NCBI RefSeq assembly: GCF_050337105.1
Contig: NZ_JAKJSQ010000010.1
Location: forward strand, 15,672 to 79,671
DNA length: 64,000 nucleotides
Reading direction: 5' to 3'
DNA from: Aliivibrio_A kagoshimensis
Lineage (GTDB): Bacteria > Pseudomonadota > Gammaproteobacteria > Enterobacterales > Vibrionaceae
The first letter of the stretch is position 1, and each line of letters begins with the position of its first letter. The notes under the pieces were generated by a model. The model ran no database searches. It was not told the origin of the DNA and saw nothing but the letters and a program-made list of their open reading frames with translations. Below, piece after piece: positions 52,223 through 61,134 of the stretch. The translations under genes and the position numbers were made by a program.

Positions 52223-55000
52223 TTAACCCAACTCTACATCTTTCGGTCGCAGTTGGAAGCGGTCAATGGAGCCTATCTCTTTACCAATGCTAAATCGGTC
52301 GAGATCATGGTGCGCTTCACCTTGGCTGTGCATGATCAAACGATTAGCGGTGCGAGGCTTAAGTTCACTAACAATAAAACGCAACATTTCTGAGCGCGAT
52401 AGCTTGGTTAACTCCGAGATGACTTTCTCACGTTGATCAAATTGGCTGTCTTTATTCCCTATACTAACCCACAAACGCTGACCACGAGTACGAAGGTTGG
52501 TATCAACTTCGTTGATCTGGTCGATAAGTCCGGATTTACTGCTGTTCCAGTGATAGTCACTCTGCTCAAGTAGCACTAATGAAAAAGCGTTAATGAACTC
52601 ATCAATCGCCTCTTGTAGATGAGCAGGCGAGGCCATGGGAGACTGCACGTACATGATAAGGCCCGGATGCTTATTGAGCGGCAAATTACCCGTACCCACC
52701 ATATAACCCAGTTGCTGTTTGGTTCTTATCTCATGGAAAAACGTCGCGGACATCAGATGATTTGCCAAGGTATAAATTGCGATACTTAACGGATCGGTTT
52801 TGGCCGATTGGTAGTAGACTAAAATCGCAGAGTCAGCATGCTGACAGAATAGCTCTTTTTGAAAGGTTCCAGACTCACCGAGCATGATTAATGGACGCAG
52901 AGATTCATCATATTTTTGATCTTGAACGTGTAACGTAGTTTTGACCGTTTCTGCAAGTTTGAGGGCGTTGTCGACTAACCAGTCGCCATAAACAAACATA
53001 TCAATATGAACTTCAGCAAACATCTCTTTTACAAAAGTTGGAAGTTCTTCAACGGTTATGCTCTCTAACGCCTCAAGAAGATCGGGGTATGGAGGGTTGT
53101 TAGGTTGCAAAATACCCGTAAGTGCATTGAACAGTTGTGAAATTGGACGATCTTTGGCGGCATTGTTCCAGTTACGCAACAGTAAGGTCTTAATCACATC
53201 AAATCGTTTTTGACTGAACTTTCGCTCACTGAATTTTTTTAAGATCAGATCCAGTAATAGGGGTTGCTTCTGACTGAACCCGGAGATGGCTAATGTCACC
53301 CCGCCTTGATGGGCGTAGATGTTGTAGTTCATTCCCGCCACTTCGGCCTGATAAGTCTCTTGGCTCAATGAGTCCATTAACATCTCAACGCACAGGCGTG
53401 TTTTTACGATGTTACGAGTGGTGGATACCGCATGGGGCGAATCTATTGCAATATAGATGACACCTTTAGGGATACGAAACTCATGCTCCTGTTTATGCCA
53501 AAGCCGAAAGCCGGGTAGCTCTTGTATTACGATTGGATTTCCATCTGGCCCTTCAAGTTCATGGGGTTCGAGTTGATGGCAAATATAGGGGTTCTTTTCC
53601 GGCATCGATAATCGAGAGTTACGGCGTGGCTTGTTCCATCGTTTTAACTGCTCTGGAGTAAATGGAGTGATGGAGTAAGGAGTGTCGTACCAATCGTCGG
53701 TTTGGTCGTACTCTTGTCCTTGAGCGACAAGTGTAACGCGGGCATTGTCCGCAGTGAAAAAGTGCAAAATGGCTTTAATATCTTGCTCACGGTACTCTGC
53801 CATCATGTAATCGGCATAGATTGTATCATTGGCGGCATAACGCTGCATGTTCATTACTAAATGACCGACGATATCGATAGGTTTGGTTTTTTCTTGGAAG
53901 CGAAATGCAGATTCTAGAACGGCTTTTTTCTCATTATAACGCCATTCATCTAACCCGGAAGAGAGGATTAAGTCAATAAATTGAAACGCAGTCGCAATGA
54001 TTTTATCGCACTGCTTTAGCCCGCGCTGGGTCAGACCAAACCCGATGGTAAACTCACGATAATTACTGCCTCTTACACCACCACCAGCAGAAAGAGCGGT
54101 AATGTAGCCTAAGTTTTTTAAATAGCCTAAAAGACTGCCAGGACCCTCATAACCGATAAGGTGAGCAATGTATGACAGGGGTTTGGTTTGATAAAAAGCG
54201 TCAATATTGGGCAGTGAGAATGAGAGTGTTAATTTTCGAATCTCTTTTAGGGGTTCAATGGTGATCCATTGAGACTTTTGGGCTTCCGTCAGCAGAGGCA
54301 TATCCAGCTGTTTGCCCGCAAGTTGATTGTTAACAATTGAGGCGAAGTTAGCTTCGGCAAGCTGGTTGAGCTGATCGATATCTTGGGGGCCTAATAGCAC
54401 CGCAGTCATCAGGTCGGAAGAGTAGTGAGTGCGGTGAAACTCAATAATTTCATCACGAGTATTTGACCCCTCTCTATCTGCGAGAGTGTCTGTACTACCC
54501 ACCGAGAATTTAGAGAACGGGTGTTGAGGATTTGCTGTCTGCTTTTGCACTTGATATAAGCGGCGAGAGTCCTCTTGCAATTTCAATTTGTATTCGGAGT
54601 CGACAGCTAACCGCTCTTTATCCAGAGCTTCTGCATTAAAAAGAGGCGCATAAAAGAACTGACCGAAGCGCTCAAGGCCTTGGTCAAACAGATCTGGGTT
54701 GATGTCAAAGAAAAAAGTGGTGTGCTCAGTGCCTGTCCAAGCGTTATTACTGCCACCATGTTGGCTAATGAAGGATTGGAATTCCCCTACTTTAGGAAAT
54801 TTATCCGTCCCTAGAAATAGCATATGTTCCAAAAAGTGGGCCATGCCTTCACGGTCGGCAGGATCATCAAAGTGTCCAACATTAACAGAGAGTGCAGCCG
54901 CCGAGCGAGAAGCTTGGTCATCACTAATCAGGAGGACTCTTAAGCCATTGCTAAGGACGACGTAGCGGTATTCTTTCGTATCATTAGGGCTAACGTGCAC
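52223..55000 (-). CDS. Insulinase-family (M16) zinc metalloprotease
   Basis: A 925-residue M16A peptidase of the pitrilysin/insulin-degrading enzyme type. The inverted zinc motif HFLEH is at 55-59, with the third ligand Glu in 'LAVDSEYKLKLQEDSRR' downstream. Four homologous half-domains are expected. The C-terminal half has 'TKQQLGYMVGTG', typical of the family. There is no signal peptide, so it is probably cytoplasmic, unlike E. coli pitrilysin. The start is GTG at 55000 with GGAG about 7 bases upstream. Divergent from sixA. It degrades peptides, but the natural substrate is unknown. Confidence 0.93.
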   Translation of the reverse strand: MHVSPNDTKEYRYVVLSNGLRVLLISDDQASRSAAALSVNVGHFDDPADREGMAHFLEHMLFLGTDKFPKVGEFQSFISQHGGSNNAWTGTEHTTFFFDINPDLFDQGLERFGQFFYAPLFNAEALDKERLAVDSEYKLKLQEDSRRLYQVQKQTANPQHPFSKFSVGSTDTLADREGSNTRDEIIEFHRTHYSSDLMTAVLLGPQDIDQLNQLAEANFASIVNNQLAGKQLDMPLLTEAQKSQWITIEPLKEIRKLTLSFSLPNIDAFYQTKPLSYIAHLIGYEGPGSLLGYLKNLGYITALSAGGGVRGSNYREFTIGFGLTQRGLKQCDKIIATAFQFIDLILSSGLDEWRYNEKKAVLESAFRFQEKTKPIDIVGHLVMNMQRYAANDTIYADYMMAEYREQDIKAILHFFTADNARVTLVAQGQEYDQTDDWYDTPYSITPFTPEQLKRWNKPRRNSRLSMPEKNPYICHQLEPHELEGPDGNPIVIQELPGFRLWHKQEHEFRIPKGVIYIAIDSPHAVSTTRNIVKTRLCVEMLMDSLSQETYQAEVAGMNYNIYAHQGGVTLAISGFSQKQPLLLDLILKKFSERKFSQKRFDVIKTLLLRNWNNAAKDRPISQLFNALTGILQPNNPPYPDLLEALESITVEELPTFVKEMFAEVHIDMFVYGDWLVDNALKLAETVKTTLHVQDQKYDESLRPLIMLGESGTFQKELFCQHADSAILVYYQSAKTDPLSIAIYTLANHLMSATFFHEIRTKQQLGYMVGTGNLPLNKHPGLIMYVQSPMASPAHLQEAIDEFINAFSLVLLEQSDYHWNSSKSGLIDQINEVDTNLRTRGQRLWVSIGNKDSQFDQREKVISELTKLSRSEMLRFIVSELKPRTANRLIMHSQGEAHHDLDRFSIGKEIGSIDRFQLRPKDVELG

Positions 55001-55129
55001 TTTAGCGCTCCATAGTGGAAGATTATTCTGTAATTATGGCGTTGATGTAACAGAGTAGCAAACATAAGCGTTACGATTTGAAAAAAAATTGTTACCATTA
55101 TGACTTATGTACGAATTGCGGATGTGTTT

Positions 55130-55609
55130 ATGCAAGTGTTGATTATGCGTCACGGTGAAGCAGAGAATTTTGCACCGAGTGATGCGGAACGAGAACTGAC
55201 CGTAAAAGGTGAGTTGCAATCTCTGAACATGGCTAAATGGCTATCTAATCAGCTTAGCGGTAAAATTGACTATGTGTTAGTTAGTCCTTACCTAAGAGCT
55301 CAACAAACTTGGAATGCAGTAAAAAATCAGCTAGATGTTGACCCACAGTGTGTGGAGGTGTGTAACGACATCACACCCTATGGACAGTCTGACTTGGTGA
55401 TTGAGTACATCAATGCCCTTGCTGCTATGAAATCTTTGCAGACCGTTTTAGTTATCTCACATCTTCCTTTAGTTGGGTACATGACCGCCGATTGGGTAAC
55501 GGATTTAGTCCCCCCCATGTTCACTACCTCGTCAATTGCTGCGGTTGATGTCAACCTTGAAACATCAAAAGGTGAGCTTTGTTGGATGCAGTCACCCAAC
55601 AAACTGTAA
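55130..55609 (+). CDS. sixA: Phosphohistidine phosphatase SixA
   Basis: SixA (159 residues) removes phosphate from His residues of phosphorelay or PTS proteins. The histidine-phosphatase RHG motif is at the N-terminus ('LIMRHGEAENFAP'), followed by 'SPYLRAQQTWNAV' and the second His in 'VISHLPLVGY'. The start is ATG 55130, which gives the family N-terminus MQVxIMRHGEA. An upstream ATG at 55100 lacks an SD. In E. coli sixA is also next to fadJ. Confidence 0.94.
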   Translation: MQVLIMRHGEAENFAPSDAERELTVKGELQSLNMAKWLSNQLSGKIDYVLVSPYLRAQQTWNAVKNQLDVDPQCVEVCNDITPYGQSDLVIEYINALAAMKSLQTVLVISHLPLVGYMTADWVTDLVPPMFTTSSIAAVDVNLETSKGELCWMQSPNKL

Positions 55610-55622
55610 GCGAACTTGCGGG

Positions 55623-56153
55623 TTATTTGTCTGGTATCTGCAATAGCACCAAAATGGCACCAGCTCCTCCAAATTCAAGAGGGGCTTGATGAAAGGCCAT
55701 GACATCCGGGTGCTGTGCCAACCAAAGCGGAACTTTCTGTTTCAAGATATGCTTCCCTATGCCGTGCATCACGGAAGCACAAGCCACGCTCTCTTTTATG
55801 CAGTAAGCAATTAAAGCACCCAGCTCTCTTTTTGCTTCTAACTGCGTCATTCCATGCATATCTAAATAGACATCTGGAATATAAACGCCTCTTCTTAAAC
55901 GTTTTACTTCATATTTAGACACGTCATCACGGGCGTAACGAGTGGGCCCATCTTCATTAATCAGTGGAATAAACTCATCCGAGAAGAAAAACTCTTGGTC
56001 TTTGGCTTCTCGGTCTTTTTTTATCTCTTCTTGCCGGCTAAACCGCTTACGAGGTCGCTGGATTATGGTATCCTGTTGCAACTTTTTAATGCCCTTTACT
56101 GCATCACGAAACAGCAGAAGATCGTCGCTATCAATGTGCTCTTTTTTGCTCAT
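55623..56153 (-). CDS. smrB: Ribosome rescue endonuclease SmrB
   Basis: SmrB (176 residues) cuts mRNA between collided ribosomes so that stalled ribosomes can be rescued. The C-terminal Smr domain (about 90-175) has the DxH motif in 'YLDMHGMTQLEAKREL' and 'MHGIGKHILKQKVPLWL'. The N-terminal 85 residues are basic and likely contact the ribosome. Divergent from prmB, as in E. coli. Confidence 0.95.
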   Translation of the reverse strand: MSKKEHIDSDDLLLFRDAVKGIKKLQQDTIIQRPRKRFSRQEEIKKDREAKDQEFFFSDEFIPLINEDGPTRYARDDVSKYEVKRLRRGVYIPDVYLDMHGMTQLEAKRELGALIAYCIKESVACASVMHGIGKHILKQKVPLWLAQHPDVMAFHQAPLEFGGAGAILVLLQIPDK

Positions 56154-56205
56154 AATTCGTTTCCAACTTTATCTTGCAGTATTGTAGCGCGAATCGGAGT
56201 CAATT

Positions 56206-57138
56206 TTGGATAAGATTTTCATTGATGAGGTGGTTGCTGAGCTTCGCACCTTACAAGATATGTTACGTTGGACAGTAAGCCGCTTTAATGCCGCCGGCCT
56301 TTTTTATGGCCACGGTTCTGATAACTCATGGGATGAAGCGGTACAACTGGTATTGCCAACTATCTATTTGCCAATTGATATTCCAGCGCACGTGCGAGAG
56401 TCTCGACTCACCACGAGTGAGCGCCAACGTATTGTTGAGCGAGTTATTCGTCGTATTAACGAGCGTACACCCACCTCATACCTAACCAATAAAGCGTGGT
56501 TCTGTGGCTTGGAGTTTTTTGTTGATGAACGTGTATTGGTTCCTCGCTCTCCAATTGGTGAGTTAATCGAAGCGCAATTTCAACCTTGGTTAATTGAAGA
56601 GCCGATTCGTATAATGGATCTCTGTACGGGTAGTGGTTGTATTGCGATTGCTTGTGCTTACGCTTTCCCTGAAGCGGAAGTGGATGCGATTGATATCTCT
56701 GCCGATGCGTTAGAAGTTGCTGAGCAGAATATCCAAGAGCATGGTTTGGATCAGCAAGTGTTCCCGATTCGTTCCGATCTGTTCCGTGATCTACCAAAAG
56801 ACAAATATAACCTTATCGTCTCGAATCCTCCTTATGTGGACCAAGAAGATATGGAGAGTTTACCTGAAGAGTTTCAGCATGAACCTGAGCTGGGATTGGC
56901 TGCGGGTACCGATGGGCTGAAACTGGTGCGTCGAATTTTATCCAACGCACCAGATTACCTGACGGATGATGGTATTTTGATCTGTGAAGTGGGTAACTCA
57001 ATGGTTCACATGATGGATCAATATCCAAATATCCCATTCACTTGGTTAGAGTTTGAAAATGGCGGTCATGGAGTCTTCATGCTAACGAGAGCACAGCTTG
57101 TCGAGTGTAAAGAGGAGTTTGCACTCTACGTTGATTAA
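56206..57138 (+). CDS. prmB: Ribosomal protein uL3 glutamine methyltransferase PrmB
   Basis: PrmB (310 residues) methylates a glutamine of ribosomal protein uL3. The N-terminal helical domain (about 1-120) is followed by a Rossmann methyltransferase domain with SAM motif 'IMDLCTGSGCIAIA' and the substrate motif NPPY ('VSNPPYVDQED'). The start codon is TTG at 56206 with CGGAGT about 7 bases upstream. The N-terminus MDKIF is as in other vibrios. Confidence 0.95.
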   Translation: MDKIFIDEVVAELRTLQDMLRWTVSRFNAAGLFYGHGSDNSWDEAVQLVLPTIYLPIDIPAHVRESRLTTSERQRIVERVIRRINERTPTSYLTNKAWFCGLEFFVDERVLVPRSPIGELIEAQFQPWLIEEPIRIMDLCTGSGCIAIACAYAFPEAEVDAIDISADALEVAEQNIQEHGLDQQVFPIRSDLFRDLPKDKYNLIVSNPPYVDQEDMESLPEEFQHEPELGLAAGTDGLKLVRRILSNAPDYLTDDGILICEVGNSMVHMMDQYPNIPFTWLEFENGGHGVFMLTRAQLVECKEEFALYVD

Positions 57139-57161
57139 GCCTTTAGTGCTCAACATTGATT

Positions 57162-57189
57162 AACCCGATCTTGTTATCGGGTTTTTTTT
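57162..57189 (+). terminator. Terminator of prmB
   Basis: Perfect 8-base stem AACCCGAT / ATCGGGTT with a 6-base loop, followed by a run of six Ts. Confidence 0.92.
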
Positions 57190-57297
57190 GGCTGTAATTT
57201 AGTAAATCACTGAGTGAAACTCTTTACTCTTTGCTGAGATAAAGCGATTATTAAGCGATAGAGTAAAGACATTGATCGAGTATCTACAGGGGAAGTA

Positions 57298-58383
57298 ATG
57301 GCGGGTAATACAATAGGACAACATTTTCGAGTAACAACGTTTGGCGAAAGTCATGGTATTGCTCTGGGCTGTATTGTTGATGGCTGTCCTCCGGGTCTGG
57401 AGTTATCCGAAGCCGATTTACAAACGGATTTAGATCGCCGTAAACCGGGAACGTCCAAATACACGACACCACGCCGTGAAGCCGATGAAGTAAAGATTTT
57501 GTCGGGAGTGTTTGAAGGAAAAACCACAGGCACTTCAATTGGTATGTTGATTGAAAATGGCGATCAGCGCTCAAAAGATTACTCAGACATTAAAGATAAA
57601 TTTAGACCAGGCCATGCGGATTACACTTATCATCAAAAGTATGGACAGCGTGATTACCGCGGTGGAGGTCGATCCTCGGCACGTGAAACCGCGATGCGTG
57701 TTGCTGCTGGTGGTGTTGCTAAGAAATATTTGCAACAAGAGTTTGGTATTAAGGTGCGCGCTTATTTAAGCCAGATGGGTGATGTATCGATTGACTCTGT
57801 TGATTGGGATGAAGTGGGAAATAACCCTTTCTTCTGCCCTGATGCTTCTAAAATTGATGACCTTGATCAGCTTATTCGTAAGCTTAAAAAAGAGGGTAAC
57901 TCAATTGGTGCGAAAATTACGGTGGTGGCTGAAGGTGTTCCTGTCGGTTTAGGTGAGCCGGTTTTCGACCGATTAGATGCTGATATCGCTCATTCATTAA
58001 TGGGGATTAATGCGGTGAAAGGGGTTGAGATTGGTGATGGGTTTGCTGTGGTGAATCAACGTGGCAGTGAACATCGTGATCCTTTAACTCCTGAGGGTTT
58101 TAGCAGTAACCATGCTGGTGGTGTATTGGGAGGAATCTCCTCAGGACAAGATGTAGTTGCTCACATTGCGTTAAAACCAACGTCAAGTATTACCGTACCG
58201 GGTGAAACCATTAATAAAGCGGGTGAGAAAACGGAGTTGATCACTAAAGGGCGTCATGATCCGTGTGTCGGTATTCGAGCAGTGCCGATTGCCGAAGCGA
58301 TGCTAGCGATCACTTTGATGGACCACCTGCTACGACATCGCGGTCAGAACTTTAATGTTTCGACAGAAACCCCAAAGATTTAA
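57298..58383 (+). CDS. aroC: Chorismate synthase AroC
   Basis: AroC (361 residues) converts EPSP to chorismate, the last step of the shikimate pathway, and needs reduced flavin. Signatures are 'FGESHGIALGCIVDGCPPG' near the N-terminus, 'YRGGGRSSARETAMRVAAG' (about 120-138) and 'RHDPCVGIRAVPIAEA' near the C-terminus. GGGGAA lies before the ATG. It has its own gap and terminator, so it is probably transcribed alone. Confidence 0.97.
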   Translation: MAGNTIGQHFRVTTFGESHGIALGCIVDGCPPGLELSEADLQTDLDRRKPGTSKYTTPRREADEVKILSGVFEGKTTGTSIGMLIENGDQRSKDYSDIKDKFRPGHADYTYHQKYGQRDYRGGGRSSARETAMRVAAGGVAKKYLQQEFGIKVRAYLSQMGDVSIDSVDWDEVGNNPFFCPDASKIDDLDQLIRKLKKEGNSIGAKITVVAEGVPVGLGEPVFDRLDADIAHSLMGINAVKGVEIGDGFAVVNQRGSEHRDPLTPEGFSSNHAGGVLGGISSGQDVVAHIALKPTSSITVPGETINKAGEKTELITKGRHDPCVGIRAVPIAEAMLAITLMDHLLRHRGQNFNVSTETPKI

Positions 58384-58389
58384 TAAAAA

Positions 58390-58417
58390 ATGGCGCCATG
58401 ATGCGCCATCTTTTTTT
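58390..58417 (+). terminator. Terminator of aroC
   Basis: Stem ATGGCGC / GCGCCAT with a 6-base loop, followed by C and seven Ts. It starts only 6 bases after the aroC stop and ends 15 before epmC, so epmC may depend on read-through or a promoter in this short gap. Confidence 0.9.
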
Positions 58418-58432
58418 GTGGAATGAGTGACA

Positions 58433-58963
58433 ATGCCCCACCAATATCAAGATATGATTGCTGTATTCAATCGTACTTTCTTTACTGAATTTAACACTAA
58501 GTTAGAGCTTGGCGGTGATGAACCGATATATCTACCTGCGAATAAAGAGTGTGATTACCATCGTATTATTTTCGCTCGTGGTTTCTACGCGTCGACGCTG
58601 CATGAGATTGCGCACTGGTGCGTTGCTGGACCAGAGCGACGTCTGTTAGAAGACTTTGGTTATTGGTATGAACCTGATGGCCGCAGTGCGCAGGTACAAG
58701 CCGAATTTGAAAAAGTAGAGATCCGACCGCAAGCGTATGAGTGGATTTTATCGCAAAGTGCTGGTTTTCACTTTACGGTGAGTTGCGATAACATTAATGG
58801 TGATTTTGAACCTAACCGCCTTGAATTTATGCAGAAGGTTCAACAAGAGGTTGTGACTATTTTGCGTCAGGGGTTACCTAAAAGAGTGCAGATGCTGTCT
58901 GATTCATTACGCGCGTTTTATCACACGAAGCCTCTAGACAGCACGCAGTTTGTGGTGGCTTGA
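58433..58963 (+). CDS. epmC: Elongation factor P hydroxylase EpmC
   Basis: EpmC (176 residues), formerly YfcM, hydroxylates the beta-lysylated lysine of elongation factor P. The metal site HExxH is in 'LHEIAHWCVAG'. 'FGYWYEPDGRSAQVQAEFEKVE' (shown in part) and 'EWILSQSAGFHFTVSCDN' are family landmarks. ATG 58433 has TGGA 10 bases upstream. A GTG two codons earlier is an alternative. Convergent with nagA, the stops being adjacent (58963/58964), with no space for a terminator. Confidence 0.94.
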   Translation: MPHQYQDMIAVFNRTFFTEFNTKLELGGDEPIYLPANKECDYHRIIFARGFYASTLHEIAHWCVAGPERRLLEDFGYWYEPDGRSAQVQAEFEKVEIRPQAYEWILSQSAGFHFTVSCDNINGDFEPNRLEFMQKVQQEVVTILRQGLPKRVQMLSDSLRAFYHTKPLDSTQFVVA

Positions 58964-60109
58964 TTACACTCGCTGTACACCCATTTGATAGACAGAATGA
59001 ACATCATTATGGTCATCCAATAGAGTAATGTTGGCTTTATAACCCGCTTTGAGCCGACCATATTGCTGTTCTATGCCTAATGCTTTGGCTGGGTATAAAC
59101 TGGCCATTCGTAATGCCTCTTCTCGAGACAGTCCCACATGCGTTATCAGATTTTTAATGCTATCAATGGTGGTGATGGCTGCTCCGGCAATTGTACCGTC
59201 AGAAAAATGACACTTACCGTTGGTGACATAAGCTGGGATGCCAGCCATATCAAACTCATCAATATCTGTGCCTGCGGGAGTCACTGCATCAGTAACCAAA
59301 AACAGCTTGTCTTTTAGAATATCGTGGGCGATTCGCACTGAAGCGTATGAAACGTGGATGCCGTCGGCAATAATGCCCGCTGTTGGTTTGTGATCAAATA
59401 TATAACCAACAACCCCAGGTTCTCTGGAATCAAACGGTGACATTGCATTGAATAGGTGGGTTGCCATTCCTAAATTGAGTTTCTGCTCTAACTGTTGGTA
59501 GGTCGCATTGCTGTGGCCAATAGAGACAATAATGCCGGCAGCCGTTAAACAATCGATCACGGCTTGTTGGTTATTCTCAGGAGCCAAAGTCACAACGGAA
59601 ATGTTGTTGGCGTGTGAAGCTAAAAAGTGAGCGGTTTCAATATCCAGTTCGCGTATGAATGCTTCTTGATGCGCCCCTTTCTTTTGCGGACTGATGAATG
59701 GGCCCTCAAGATGCAGTCCAAGTACTCCCATCTTCTCTCTGTCGGATAGATTATCGATTAACTCTATCGCTTGATTCATACACTGTGGTTGACTGGTAAT
59801 TAAGGTTGGCAGAAATTGTGTGGTGCCATATTTAAGGTTCGTGTTATTCATGGTTGTCAGTGTACTTTCACTGATATCGGTATTGAAAAGGACGCCACCA
59901 CAACCATTGAGTTGAATATCAATGAAGCCAGATGTTGCCAATAGGCCAGTTAGGTCAATCTGTTTTTCTGGCAGGGAGAGGGAGACATCAAATGGTGATA
60001 TTTCAATAATGGTATCGTTTTGTACAAAAATAACTTGGTCACGTAGGGTCTTGTCACCATCAAAAACAGTAGCGTGCATTAACGCAAAATCTGCGGTTTT
60101 ACTCTTCAT
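58964..60109 (-). CDS. nagA: N-acetylglucosamine-6-phosphate deacetylase NagA
   Basis: NagA (381 residues) converts GlcNAc-6-P to GlcN-6-P. The metal-dependent amidohydrolase landmarks are present: 'GFIDIQLNGCGG', the metal Glu in 'GLHLEGPFISPQKKGAH', His in 'SIGHSNATY' and 'THLFNAMSP', and catalytic Asp in 'LVTDAVTPAGT'. As last gene of the siaPQM-regulator-nagA series it joins sialic acid breakdown to glycolysis. A second nagA copy may exist elsewhere, as in other vibrios, but cannot be checked here. Confidence 0.96.
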   Translation of the reverse strand: MKSKTADFALMHATVFDGDKTLRDQVIFVQNDTIIEISPFDVSLSLPEKQIDLTGLLATSGFIDIQLNGCGGVLFNTDISESTLTTMNNTNLKYGTTQFLPTLITSQPQCMNQAIELIDNLSDREKMGVLGLHLEGPFISPQKKGAHQEAFIRELDIETAHFLASHANNISVVTLAPENNQQAVIDCLTAAGIIVSIGHSNATYQQLEQKLNLGMATHLFNAMSPFDSREPGVVGYIFDHKPTAGIIADGIHVSYASVRIAHDILKDKLFLVTDAVTPAGTDIDEFDMAGIPAYVTNGKCHFSDGTIAGAAITTIDSIKNLITHVGLSREEALRMASLYPAKALGIEQQYGRLKAGYKANITLLDDHNDVHSVYQMGVQRV

Positions 60110-60152
60110 TTAATCTAGTCTCTATAACAACGCGGTAGCAAAATGGATGACA

Positions 60153-60986
60153 CTAAATAAGTAACGGAACCGTCACCTCAGCAGTCTCTTCAATGGATTT
60201 GCTGTATTGAGGATACTCTTCAGTTAAGGTATTCATGATGATATCAACCAGCAACATGGCACCCACTTTAGATGCAAAAGAACCTCCAGTTAACGGGCCT
60301 TCTGGTCGCGCTGCCACTAATACCTCACTGGATATTGTCGCTAATGGACTGTGAGTGATATTGGAGAGCGAAATGACAGGAGTACCACATTTTATCGCCT
60401 GTGATGCAGCATGGATTACCTCTTTGGTAGAACCTGAACTTGATATGGTAAACCACAAATGGTCTTTCTCGCTGCGTATCGCACTCATTGCCGCAAGGTG
60501 AGTATCTTCATACATAGTGGTCTGTTTACCAATACGTAGCAGCCGGAAAGAGAGATAGCGACCTATGATGCTAGAAGCACCTACGCCAACACAGTTGACG
60601 ATTTTCGCATTGTGGACCAAGGCACAAACTCGTGATAAGGCTTTTCTATCGATCAACTTAGCAGTGTCTTGCAACGCCCCAATCGCATGAAGAGCTGAAG
60701 TATCACATAAATCACCATCACCCTTTGGTGTCTCTTTGTGGGCAATCTGGCTTAAATCTACCGCGAGGGACATTCTAAAGTCTGAATAGCCTTTGTACCC
60801 AAGATCGCGGCACAAGCGCACCACACTGGCTTCACTGGTTTTGGTGTTTCGAGCTAAGTCAGTAATCGTTTGAAACTGCACAGCCTGAGGGTTTTCAAGA
60901 ATATAATTAGCAACAGTTTTTAGCTTTGGGCTAAGAGGTTCAATATTAGAACGTAATCTAGCGAGCAAGTTTTTAGGAGAGTTCAC
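60153..60986 (-). CDS. nanR: RpiR-family regulator, probably NanR
   Basis: A 277-residue RpiR-type regulator. The N-terminal helix-turn-helix (about 10-75, 'SEASVVRLCRDLGYKGYSDF') binds DNA. The C-terminal SIS domain (about 110-250, 'VGASSIIGRYLSFRL', 'ISSSGSTKEVI') binds a phosphosugar. Vibrio NanR is of this family, sits in the sialic acid cluster and responds to ManNAc-6-P; the position here agrees. The start is taken as GTG 60986, with GAGG 5 bases upstream. A longer frame to 61046 has a Cys-rich unrelated N-terminus. 147 bases separate it from siaM, so it may have its own promoter. Confidence 0.85.
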   Translation of the reverse strand: MNSPKNLLARLRSNIEPLSPKLKTVANYILENPQAVQFQTITDLARNTKTSEASVVRLCRDLGYKGYSDFRMSLAVDLSQIAHKETPKGDGDLCDTSALHAIGALQDTAKLIDRKALSRVCALVHNAKIVNCVGVGASSIIGRYLSFRLLRIGKQTTMYEDTHLAAMSAIRSEKDHLWFTISSSGSTKEVIHAASQAIKCGTPVISLSNITHSPLATISSEVLVAARPEGPLTGGSFASKVGAMLLVDIIMNTLTEEYPQYSKSIEETAEVTVPLLI

Positions 60987-61134
60987 TGTGGCCTCATTCA
61001 ATAATAGAGAGTTGGAACATTGTGCCTGAGCCTTTGAACATAACACTAAAGAGACAGTACAAACAATGTTTCTTTTAAATACAATTACTTATTTATAAAA
61101 GAGTGAGTAGGTACGACCTAAACACCCCATTTTA

